The translations under genes were made by a program, and so were the position numbers. A DNA stretch of 10,477 nt from an uncultured bacterium (GTDB taxonomy: Bacteria > Patescibacteriota > Minisyncoccia > Moranbacterales > GWC2-37-73). Location of the stretch: contig CAIPMZ010000076.1 in assembly GCA_903866285.1 (NCBI GenBank), forward strand, positions 1 to 10,477, given 5' to 3'. Position 1 is the stretch's first letter. Each line of letters starts with the position of its first letter. The notes beneath the pieces were generated by a model, which worked only from the letters and a program-made list of their open reading frames with translations, was not told where the DNA came from and did no database searches. This document shows, in pieces, positions 1 to 5,689 of this stretch.

Positions 1-256
1 ATCGGTAACGATTCGAATTACTATCTGAAAAAGAAAAATCGTATTCTTTTTTATTTAGCAATTGCTCAAAAGTTTGCTGGTTAACCAAGGATTGAATTAT
101 TTGCAGAACATCTTGCTGCGTTATTTGACCGAATTCTTCCAAGAAGCTTATATCGCCAACAGTTCTAAGCGCAATAAGCTCATCTGAAGCGATGTGAATG
201 TCGGAAGCGCTGACTTGTTTGGCTTTTTCTAAAATTGTTTCAATTAAAATGGCCAT
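1..256 (-). CDS. PilT/GspE-family secretion or pilus ATPase, N-terminal part (runs off the left edge)
   Basis: An open frame of 85 codons with no stop runs from an ATG at 256-254 to the window edge. The translation starts MAILIETILEKAKQ and then has SASDIHIASDE at about residues 16-26, followed by ALRTVGDI and, near residue 70, KKEYDFSFSDSNSNRYR. This matches the N-terminal domain of PilT/PilB/GspE ATPases: a short helix, the SDIHL motif, an R..G turn, and a Dfs....RfR segment before the nucleotide-binding core. Such ATPases drive type IV pilus extension or retraction at the inner membrane. The Walker motifs would lie outside the window, so PilT cannot be told from related ATPases. No Shine-Dalgarno precedes the start. 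The transcript from the promoter at 418-390 would have a leader of about 127 nt that can fold a small hairpin (296-300 with 316-320). The family call is fairly sure, the exact role is not. Confidence 0.72.
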   Translation of the reverse strand, partial: MAILIETILEKAKQVSASDIHIASDELIALRTVGDISFLEEFGQITQQDVLQIIQSLVNQQTFEQLLNKKEYDFSFSDSNSNRYR

Positions 257-389
257 ACATGATTTGATTAATTAACAAGCAACCTAATTTAGTTTCCCAC
301 GGTTTATAATTTTAAGTGGGGGATTTGCCTAAATTTTTTATTGTTGCGTGAGTAATTAACTTTAAAATATGATTTTATGATAACCGAGC

Positions 390-418
390 ATTGTAGCACA
401 ATATCTTTTCTTTGTCAA
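390..418 (-). promoter_or_regulatory. Sigma-70-type promoter for the PilT-like gene
   Basis: Read on the minus strand, a perfect -35 box TTGACA (418-413) is separated by exactly 17 bp from TACAAT (395-390), and TGC just before it gives an extended -10. Transcription would start near 383 and run left into the ATPase gene. Confidence 0.8.
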
Positions 419-636
419 TAGCTGGTGGGTTGTGCAAAAAGCCACATTGAATTCCTGAAAGTTGCTACAGCCTCAGAATTGTTGCCCGAAACCTTAAAAA
501 AGGTTAAAATAAAGCCAGGGAAAGGCCCAATTTTTATGTTCCGGTACGGCTGTTTTATCCGAAAAAAGTTAAAATAAGTTAATCGTGGTTACGAAAAATG
601 AATTTGCAGTTCAAGGCGAGGTGATTTTAATTCCTC

Positions 637-659
637 GTCGGTTCAGGGTCTCTGACCTG
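637..659 (-). repeat. Diverged inverted copy of the 39-bp hairpin repeat
   Basis: The reverse complement of the repeat core at 711-739 begins GTCGGTTCA, has GTCTC in the middle and GAC.TG after it. This segment shows the same order (GTCGGTTCA, GTCTC, GAC.TG) with about four mismatches in 23 positions. It could fold back on the first direct copy. Confidence 0.6.
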
Positions 660-705
660 CCTGTCCGCCTCTGGAGGAAACCGAAATGGTTCTGAAGATG
701 TGAGG

Positions 706-744
706 ACAATGCGGTTCAAGTCGGAGACGTTGAACCGACAATGA
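706..744 (+). repeat. 39-bp hairpin repeat, copy 1
   Basis: This copy is identical over 39 bases to 819-857. It contains an 8-bp perfect inverted repeat, CGGTTCAA (712-719) and TTGAACCG (730-737), around a 10-base loop. Short flanking ACAAT/ACAATGA motifs belong to the repeated unit. It has no U-tract, so it is not an obvious terminator. Confidence 0.85.
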
Positions 745-818
745 AAGCAAGAATATTGGCATTGGTCTTCAGCTAATTCTAATGGTAAAATTATTATAAG
801 TGGTGTATATAATTAAGA

Positions 819-857
819 ACAATGCGGTTCAAGTCGGAGACGTTGAACCGACAATGA
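819..857 (+). repeat. 39-bp hairpin repeat, copy 2
   Basis: Identical to 706-744 and shifted by 113 bp. The inverted arms are 825-832 and 843-850. The 74 bases between the copies are AT-rich and unrelated to the unit. Confidence 0.85.
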
Positions 858-974
858 GGACTTACGAAAAGATTAAAAATTATTTTAAAAATTAGTAGGT
901 AAAAAATTCAATTTCCAAAAGAGCTTGCCCCGTAGGAAATGCTAGGAATAATTTACATCTAAAAACGTAACAAA

Positions 975-2252
975 ATGGAAAATAGCATAGAAAAAGATCA
1001 TAAAAATAAATTGCTTTTTCCTCCGGGGTTTTTGTGGGGCAGTGCCACGAGCGCCCACCAGGTTGAGGGTGGCACAAATAATCAATGGACGCAGTGGGAA
1101 AAAGACAATGCTCAAAGATTGGCCGATGAAGCAAAAACTAAATGGCAGCCTTGGCAGCAAGAAAAGTTTCCCGAAATGTTTGAAAAAGAAAATTATGTTT
1201 CAGGCACAGCTTGTGATCACTACAATCGTTTCCAGCAAGATTTTGATATTGCGAAAGAGCTGGGACAAAATGCCCATCGCTTTTCAATTGAATGGTCGCG
1301 CATCGAGCCCGAGGAGGGAAAATTTGACGAAAAAGAAATTGAGCATTATCGCCAAGTTTTAATAGCACTCCGCGAAAGAGGCATTGAGCCTTTTGTGACG
1401 CTTTGGCATTGGACCGAACCAATTTGGTTTAATGATCAAGGAGGCTGGACCAACAAAAAATCTCAAGCATATTTTGTGCGATTTGTGGAGAAGGTCGTTG
1501 GTGAGTATAAAGACTTGGTTAAATTTTGGATTGTGATTAATGAGGCTAACGTTGGGATTGGATTTGGATATCTCTTGGGTAGCCAACCACCAGCTAAAAA
1601 AGGATTAGTTAACTTTTTCAGAGCCTACTTTAATCTACTTGCTTCATTTAAAAAAGCAGCTTTAGTTATTCATGAAATTGATAAGAGTGCAGAAATTGGA
1701 ATCGCAAATAGCATTACGCATTATGAGGCAAAAATATTGCCTGGTCTTAATTATTTACTGGTTAAGCTAATTGAATTTTTCAGTGAGTATTTTCTTAGGG
1801 CAACCGTTACCCAGTGCACATTCATAGGTTGTAATTATTATTCTCGATATGTTATTTCTTTTAGTGGAAAAAATGCAGCTTCAAAAATCAAGAATGATTT
1901 AGAGTGGGAAATATATCCAGAGGGTCTTTATTTTATTTTGAAAGAACTTAAAAAATATAATTTGCCAATCTATATCACCGAAAACGGCCTGGCGGATGCC
2001 AAAGATGAAAAAAGAAAGGAATTTATTGCCGATCATCTAAAGTGGATGCATAGGGCTATCGAAGAAGGCGCTGATGTGCGAGGCTATTTTTATTGGTCTC
2101 TATTGGATAATTTTGAATTTCCTGAGGTTCGCGGTTTTTGGCCACGTTTCGGATTGGTGGAGATTGATTTTAAAACGCAAGAGCGAAAGATTCGTCCAAG
2201 CGCATTTGAATACACAACCATTTGCAAAGAAAACGCAATTGAGGTAGAGTAA
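975..2252 (+). CDS. Family 1 glycoside hydrolase (beta-glucosidase/beta-galactosidase type)
   Basis: A 425-residue TIM-barrel retaining beta-glycosidase, slightly shorter than the usual 440-480. It starts with FLWGSATSAHQVEG (Q29 would bind the sugar) and continues with FSIEWSRIEP, VTLWHW (H145), INEAN with the presumed acid/base E190, NYYSR (287-291), IYITENG with the nucleophile E336, and FYWSLLDNFEF (W374, E381). These are the ordered signatures of family GH1. The retained E381 argues for plain rather than 6-phospho sugars. Two departures stand out: the usual NEP is NEA, and the usual E-W of the glycone site is E-F. The W-rich stretch at 37-75 recalls Sulfolobus-type enzymes. There is no signal peptide, so it is probably cytosolic and cleaves imported short glycosides. 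No Shine-Dalgarno is seen before the ATG. A TIM-barrel gene follows after 85 bp, possibly co-transcribed. Family is certain, substrate unknown. Confidence 0.95.
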   Translation: MENSIEKDHKNKLLFPPGFLWGSATSAHQVEGGTNNQWTQWEKDNAQRLADEAKTKWQPWQQEKFPEMFEKENYVSGTACDHYNRFQQDFDIAKELGQNAHRFSIEWSRIEPEEGKFDEKEIEHYRQVLIALRERGIEPFVTLWHWTEPIWFNDQGGWTNKKSQAYFVRFVEKVVGEYKDLVKFWIVINEANVGIGFGYLLGSQPPAKKGLVNFFRAYFNLLASFKKAALVIHEIDKSAEIGIANSITHYEAKILPGLNYLLVKLIEFFSEYFLRATVTQCTFIGCNYYSRYVISFSGKNAASKIKNDLEWEIYPEGLYFILKELKKYNLPIYITENGLADAKDEKRKEFIADHLKWMHRAIEEGADVRGYFYWSLLDNFEFPEVRGFWPRFGLVEIDFKTQERKIRPSAFEYTTICKENAIEVE

Positions 2253-2298
2253 TTTGAACATCTAATGTTGCTTTTTAGTTTTAGCCTTTGGATTTTCC

Positions 2299-2330
2299 TA
2301 AAAGCTATAAGCTAAAGAAGCTAAAAGCTA
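2299..2330 (+). repeat. Heptamer repeat TAAAAGC, intergenic copy
   Basis: The units are TAAAAGC (2299-2305), TATAAGC (2306-2312), TAAAGAAGC (2313-2321) and TAAAAGC (2322-2328). The same heptamer is present four times inside the 16S gene at 4945-4972. The 22 bases at 2308-2329 match the reverse complement of 4905-4926 at 20 positions. The repeat ends 8 bp before the next start codon and takes the place of a ribosome binding site. Confidence 0.85.
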
Positions 2331-2337
2331 TTCAATT

Positions 2338-3021
2338 ATGTTATTAGGATTCTCAACCGTCAGTCTTTATAAAACTCACCCGACAATTTCGCGGGAGACT
2401 TTTGAAATTTTCCGGGCGCTTGGGTGCAACGTTATTCAATTGATGTGCCTCACCGAGGAAGATATTTTGAAATTGATAACTGAAATAACGGTAGATGATT
2501 TGGTCGGTTTTGAATATATTGTGCTTCACGCTCCACCAAATAATATCACAGCTAATACCTTGGAACTTTTGCAAAGAGCGCAAGACATTTTTCATTTTCA
2601 GGCCGTTGTGATTCATCCAGGTGAAATTGAAAATTGGGAAATTTTTTCTCGTTTTAATTTGCCAATTTCAATTGAGAATATGGACTGGAAACAAGAGCGC
2701 GGAAAGTATGTTGATAGTATGCAAGCTATTTTTGAAAAGATCGACGCTAAAATGGTATTGGATGTGAATCATTGTTATACGAATGATCCCTCAATGCTCT
2801 TGGCAAAAGAAATGAGCAGCGAATTTGGCGCTCGGATTTCGCAGATTCACTTGAGCGGTTTTGAAACTGGGCACGAAATGCTTTTTAAAACTAAGCAAAC
2901 CGAAATTATGGACGCAATCGAGAATAAAAATCTGCCAATTATTCTTGAAAGTTTTTGCGAGACGGTGGAAGACGTTAAAGCCGAGTTCGAATATGTAAAA
3001 GATTATTTGTTTGGTAAATAA
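2338..3021 (+). CDS. Xylose-isomerase-like TIM-barrel protein (sugar phosphate isomerase/epimerase family)
   Basis: A 227-residue protein with the alternating strand and helix pattern of the AP-endonuclease-2/xylose-isomerase-like barrel. Candidate metal ligands fall at strand ends in the family order: VLHAP (H64), VIHPG (H93), SIENMD (E113), MVLDVNH (D142, H145), QIHLSG (H171) and ILES (E204). Members use divalent metal to isomerise or epimerise sugars or to cleave abasic DNA. At 227 residues it is shorter than typical endonuclease IV (about 280), and I see no endonuclease-specific signature, so a sugar isomerase or epimerase is more likely, but the substrate cannot be read from the sequence. 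It follows the glycosidase on the same strand with only the heptamer repeat between them, which suggests linked sugar use. There is no signal peptide or recognisable ribosome binding site. Confidence 0.85.
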   Translation: MLLGFSTVSLYKTHPTISRETFEIFRALGCNVIQLMCLTEEDILKLITEITVDDLVGFEYIVLHAPPNNITANTLELLQRAQDIFHFQAVVIHPGEIENWEIFSRFNLPISIENMDWKQERGKYVDSMQAIFEKIDAKMVLDVNHCYTNDPSMLLAKEMSSEFGARISQIHLSGFETGHEMLFKTKQTEIMDAIENKNLPIILESFCETVEDVKAEFEYVKDYLFGK

Positions 3022-3066
3022 TTTTTCTGTTGAAATGTCCCTTAAATAAAGGAAAATATCCCTACA

Positions 3067-3101
3067 GTTACTGGTTACTGGTTACTAGTTACTAGTTACT
3101 A
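3067..3101 (+). repeat. Tandem heptamer array (GTTACTG)2(GTTACTA)3
   Basis: Five contiguous 7-bp units end 11 bp before the -35 box of the rRNA promoter. The units differ only at the last base. Such arrays can change in copy number by replication slippage and would sit where an upstream promoter element normally lies. Confidence 0.9.
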
Positions 3102-3112
3102 TTTCAAAACCC

Positions 3113-3141
3113 TTGACAAGTTTTAAACGGGTTGTTATGAT
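3113..3141 (+). promoter_or_regulatory. rRNA promoter
   Basis: TTGACA (3113-3118) and TATGAT (3136-3141) are separated by the ideal 17 bp. It is the only near-consensus promoter between the TIM-barrel gene and the 16S gene and reads towards it. Transcription should start near 3148, giving a leader of about 520 nt. Confidence 0.87.
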
Positions 3142-3263
3142 AGTTAAGTCATCAAAAACAGCAGGTGTTAAATTCGTAAGAAACATCGACGCAAAAAGAA
3201 ATATTTGAAAATTTTCGGGCAGATGTGAGAAATCTTGTCGCTTACGAGCGACTAGATAAAGAT

Positions 3264-3309
3264 ACATCCCGATGCATATCAATAAGATGTGCGTGAGGAT
3301 GTGTTTTTT
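3264..3309 (+). terminator. Terminator-like hairpin inside the rRNA leader
   Basis: ACATCC (3264-3269) pairs with GGATGT (3297-3302), with an inner stem GCATAT (3274-3279)/ATGTGC (3287-3292, one G-U pair). Six T residues follow at 3304-3309. It lies about 115-160 nt after the predicted transcription start, so it could end a short RNA or require antitermination for 16S synthesis. Confidence 0.6.
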
Positions 3310-3450
3310 ATACTCTCTGAAAAATTCTTAAATTCGTTTAAGAATTAGGTTTTAGGTTTAGCCTAAAATTATTTATTTGGAAAAGTAAAAAATAGAGCAA
3401 CTTGAAAACTGAATGACAGAACTAACAGCAAAAAACAAGATTTGAATAAA

Positions 3451-3519
3451 ATCGTGATTTATTGCGGTTAGTCCTTTAATATTTGTAGCAATACAAATCT
3501 GGTTGAATTATCTGAGCTT
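3451..3519 (+). other. 5' half of the 16S precursor processing stem
   Basis: ATCGT..TATTG.GGTTAGTCCT (3451-3475) pairs with 5449-5473, and GGTTGAATTATCTGAGCTT (3501-3519) pairs with 5426-5445, with a small GCAA-loop hairpin between the two segments. Together they enclose the whole 16S, as expected for an RNase III-type precursor stem. Confidence 0.8.
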
Positions 3520-3672
3520 ATTGTTGTCACGAAGCGAGAGAAGTAAAAACTCGTTTTTATTTCCGAGCAAGGGGCAACAACAAATTGACTTTGTCAATTT
3601 ATAAGTTTTCGCATCTTTTCTTTAAATAAAGATGCAAACCGTTTATAACTCTTCGGAGTTATAAATTCTATT

Positions 3673-3712
<40 letters not shown>

Positions 3713-3756
3713 GATAAGGCATGCAAGTCGAATGTGTGTCTCACTTTGTTCGACAC

Positions 3757-3846
3757 AACAGATTAGACGGATAAAAAACGGATAAAACGAATCACGGATG
3801 AATTAGTGATTAGTGAAAATTCGTTAAAAGTCTGTGTAAATCAGTG
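3757..3846 (+). repeat. Repeat-rich insert in 16S helix 6 (V1)
   Basis: Helix 6 is framed by TGTGTGTCTC (3733-3742) and GAGACACACA (3862-3871). Between the arms lie about 90 nt absent from ordinary 16S genes. They hold ACGGATAAA (3767-3775 and 3778-3786), ACGGATGAA (3794-3802) and a tandem ATTAGTG ATTAGTG (3802-3815). There is no open frame. The boundaries are approximate. Confidence 0.7.
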
Positions 3847-4623
3847 TGTGACGAGTGAAGCGAGACACACATGGCAAACGGGTTAGTAATGCATAGGAAT
3901 TTTCCTCGAAGTCGTGAATAATCCGGAGAAATCCGGAATAATACACGATGTGCTCTACGGAGTAAAGATTTATCGCTTTGAGAGAAGCCTATGTCCTATC
4001 AGCTTGTTGGTGGTGTAAAGGACCACCAAGGCTATGACGGGTAGGGGGTGTGAGAGCACGGCCCCCAACATTGGGACTGAGACACTGCCCAAACTCCTAC
4101 GGGAGGCTGCAGTCGAGAATATTCGTCAATGCGCGAAAGCGTGAACGAGCGACGCCGCGTGCGGGATGAAGGCCTTCGGGTCGTAAACCGCTTTTGTAAG
4201 GGAAAAATTTCGATGATGGTACCTTACGAATAAGAGGTTACTAACTCTGTGCCAGCAGTAGCGGTAATACAGAGACCTCAAGCGTTATCCGGATTTATTG
4301 GGCGTAAAGAGCTGGTAGGTGGTTATATTAGTCAGGTGTCAAATCTTCGAGCTCAACTCGAAAACTGCATTTGAAACGGTATAACTAGAGGGTGTGAGAG
4401 ATCTATGGAACTCATGGTGTAGCAGTGAAATGCGTTGATATCATGAGGAACACCAAAGGCGAAGGCATTAGATTGGCACACTCCTGACACTGAGCAGCGA
4501 AAGCGTGGGTAGCGAATGGGATTAGATACCCCAGTAGTCCACGCCCTAAACGATGTATATTAGGCATTGGAAGTATCGACCCTTTCAGTGTCGTAGCTAA
4601 CGCGTTAAATATACCGCCTGGGA

Positions 4624-4655
<32 letters not shown>

Positions 4656-4777
4656 AGACGGGGATCCGCACAAGTGGAGGATCATGTGGTTTAATTCGAC
4701 GGTAAGCGAGAAACCTCACCAGGGTTTGAAACTGGGCTGCAAGACTTAGAAATAAGTCCGCCTTCGAGGGTGCCCAG

Positions 4778-4811
<34 letters not shown>

Positions 4812-4888
4812 AAGATGTTCCGTTAAGTCGGGAAACGAGCGCAACCCCTGTCGTGTGTTATATATGTCACACGAGACTGCCCAGACTT

Positions 4889-4982
4889 TTGCGCGCTAGC
4901 GCGCAGCTTATAGCTTCGTTAGCTTATAGGGATTAGAAAATTCCTAAAAGCTAAAAGCTAAAAGCTAAAAGCTAGTTCATAG
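4889..4982 (+). repeat. 94-nt repeat insert in 16S helix 40
   Basis: The insert lies exactly between the helix arms CCCAGACTT (4880-4888) and AAGTCTGGG (4983-4991). It contains a perfect palindrome GCGCGCTAGCGCGC (4891-4904), then a long imperfect hairpin whose left arm is 4905-4930 and whose right arm holds four TAAAAGC heptamers (4945-4972). The loop is about 12 nt. There is no open frame, so it encodes no homing endonuclease and is far too short for a typical group I intron. Confidence 0.85.
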
Positions 4983-5370
4983 AAGTCTGGGAGGAAGGAG
5001 GGGATGACGTCAAATCAGCATGGCCCTTTGACACCCTGGGCAACACACGTGATACAATGGCCGGTACAGAGGGTTGCCAAGTCGCGAGACGGAGCCAATC
5101 CCAAAAAACCGGTCTCAGTTCGGATAGGAGTCTGCAACTCGACTCCTTGAAGTCGGATTCACTAGTAATCGGAGATCAGAACGCTCCGGTGAATACGTTC
5201 TCGGATCTTGTACTCACCGCCCGTCACACCAAGAGAGTCGGTAACACCCGAAGGCCCTGTTTTATACCGGGGACAACGGTGGGATCGATGATAAGGGTGA
5301 AGTCGTAACAAGGCATCCGTAGCGGAAGCTGTGGATGGATCACCTCCTTTCTAGGGAGTTACGGTGAACG

Positions 5371-5390
5371 CGGTTCAATTTATTGAATCG
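5371..5390 (+). other. Short hairpin after the 16S 3' end
   Basis: CGGTTCAA and TTGAATCG pair (one G-U) around TTTA. The left arm is the same 8-mer as the arm of the 39-bp repeat at 712-719. It lies inside the precursor stem and would be removed during maturation. Confidence 0.55.
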
Positions 5391-5425
5391 TTATAACCAT
5401 GGTCGTTACAAATTTCGGTTTGTGA

Positions 5426-5473
5426 AATCTCAGATAAACTCAATCATTAGGACTAACCACAATAGCTTACGAT
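5426..5473 (+). other. 3' half of the 16S precursor processing stem
   Basis: AATCTCAGATAAACTCAATC (5426-5445) pairs with 3501-3519, and AGGACTAACC.CAATA..ACGAT (5449-5473) pairs with 3451-3475. The order and nesting are right for one long stem that loops out the 16S. Confidence 0.8.
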
Positions 5474-5479
5474 TAGCTT

Positions 5480-5506
5480 GTTTTGTCTCGCGACAAAACA
5501 TTCTTT
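5480..5506 (+). terminator. Possible first terminator of the 16S unit
   Basis: A perfect 8-bp stem GTTTTGTC/GACAAAAC (5480-5487 with 5492-5499) has the loop TCGC and is followed by ATTCTTTTTG. The T-tract is displaced by a few bases, so it may be a weak terminator. Confidence 0.45.
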
Positions 5507-5520
5507 TTGTTTTGCTGTAG

Positions 5521-5554
5521 GCCCCAGTAGTAGAAATTTATTTCACTACGGGGC
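5521..5554 (+). other. Strong hairpin between the 16S terminators
   Basis: GCCCC pairs with GGGGC, then after one bulged A GTAGT pairs with ACTAC, and GAAAT pairs with ATTTC, leaving almost no loop. There is no T-tract. It may protect a 3' end or assist termination. Confidence 0.6.
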
Positions 5555-5561
5555 AAGCATG

Positions 5562-5588
5562 AAAACACTTTTTCGAAGGTGTTTTTTT
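5562..5588 (+). terminator. Rho-independent terminator of the 16S unit
   Basis: AAAACACTTT (5562-5571) pairs with AAGGTGTTTT (5576-5585) with one G-U pair around a TTCG loop, and the T run continues to 5588. It closes the 16S transcript before the toxin-antitoxin operon. Confidence 0.82.
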
Positions 5589-5607
5589 GTTATGGCTAGA
5601 AATTAGG

Positions 5608-5638
5608 TTGCGGAATTTTGCAAATTTTTTAATAATAT
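5608..5638 (+). promoter_or_regulatory. Possible promoter of the abiE-type operon
   Basis: TTGCGG (5608-5613) and TAATAT (5633-5638) are 19 bp apart. The spacing is longer than ideal, so this is a weak prediction. It lies just after the 16S terminator and before the TAAGTA repeats. Confidence 0.35.
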
Positions 5639-5654
5639 GCTAGGATACTGTATA

Positions 5655-5675
5655 TAAGTAGTAAGTATCTAAGTA
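5655..5675 (+). promoter_or_regulatory. Triple TAAGTA direct repeat, candidate operator
   Basis: TAAGTA occurs at 5655-5660, 5662-5667 and 5670-5675, ending 14 bp before the antitoxin start. AbiEi-type antitoxins are known to repress their own operon by binding repeats in this position. Binding here is inferred from location and repetition only. Confidence 0.45.
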
Positions 5676-5689
5676 CAAATATTAATAAT

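Larger units (their letters stand above)
421..974. other. Non-coding region with hairpins and repeats
   Basis: I find no convincing gene here on either strand. The stretch between the divergent PilT-like and glycosidase genes contains a small hairpin AACCTT/AAGGTT (490-505), a CGAGG/CCTCG hairpin (617-621 with 633-637), an imperfect TCCGCC/GGAGGA palindrome (664-677) and the 39-bp repeat family listed separately. A possible weak promoter for the glycosidase is TTGCCC (925-930) with TAATTT (949-954), 18 bp apart. Confidence 0.6.
3148..3666 (+). other. Structured 16S leader (non-coding)
   Basis: I see no gene here. The RNA would form a series of strong hairpins: GTCGCT/AGCGAC with a TACG loop (3237-3252), a terminator-like stem (3264-3309), a 10-bp stem with a TTCG loop (3323-3346), TTTTAGG/CCTAAAA (3350-3368), ATTTGTA/TACAAAT with a GCAA loop (3481-3498), AAATTGAC/GTCAATTT (3582-3600), GCATCTTT/AAAGATGC (3611-3635) and a 10-bp stem with a TTCG loop (3642-3665) that abuts the mature 16S. 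UNCG and GNRA loops are the stable RNA tetraloop classes, so this is evidently selected RNA structure. Two segments pair with sequence downstream of the 16S. Confidence 0.8.

Noticed and set aside
706..744. Integron attC site (GTTRRRY-like GTTGAAC)
   Set aside because: Only one of the two simple sites fits, the opposite arm has the wrong base at the exchange position, and the hairpin is too short; there is no integrase or cassette.
706..857. A two-repeat CRISPR array
   Set aside because: Only two direct copies with a 74-bp gap, strong internal palindromes over most of the unit, a third inverted copy, and no cas genes in the window.
3036..3055. Terminator after the TIM-barrel gene (CCTT/AAGG)
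   Set aside because: The stem is only four pairs and no T-tract follows.
3085..3282. 65-codon minus-strand frame across the rRNA promoter
   Set aside because: It overlaps the promoter and leader hairpins, resembles no family, and the structures read on the plus strand explain the region.
4889..4982. Group I or group II intron in the 16S
   Set aside because: At 94 nt it is far shorter than known self-splicing introns, encodes nothing, and consists of simple repeats.
5351..5689. tRNA or 23S start in the spacer after the 16S
   Set aside because: No cloverleaf, no CCA-adjacent acceptor pairing and no 23S 5' sequence; the hairpins present are short and end in a terminator.
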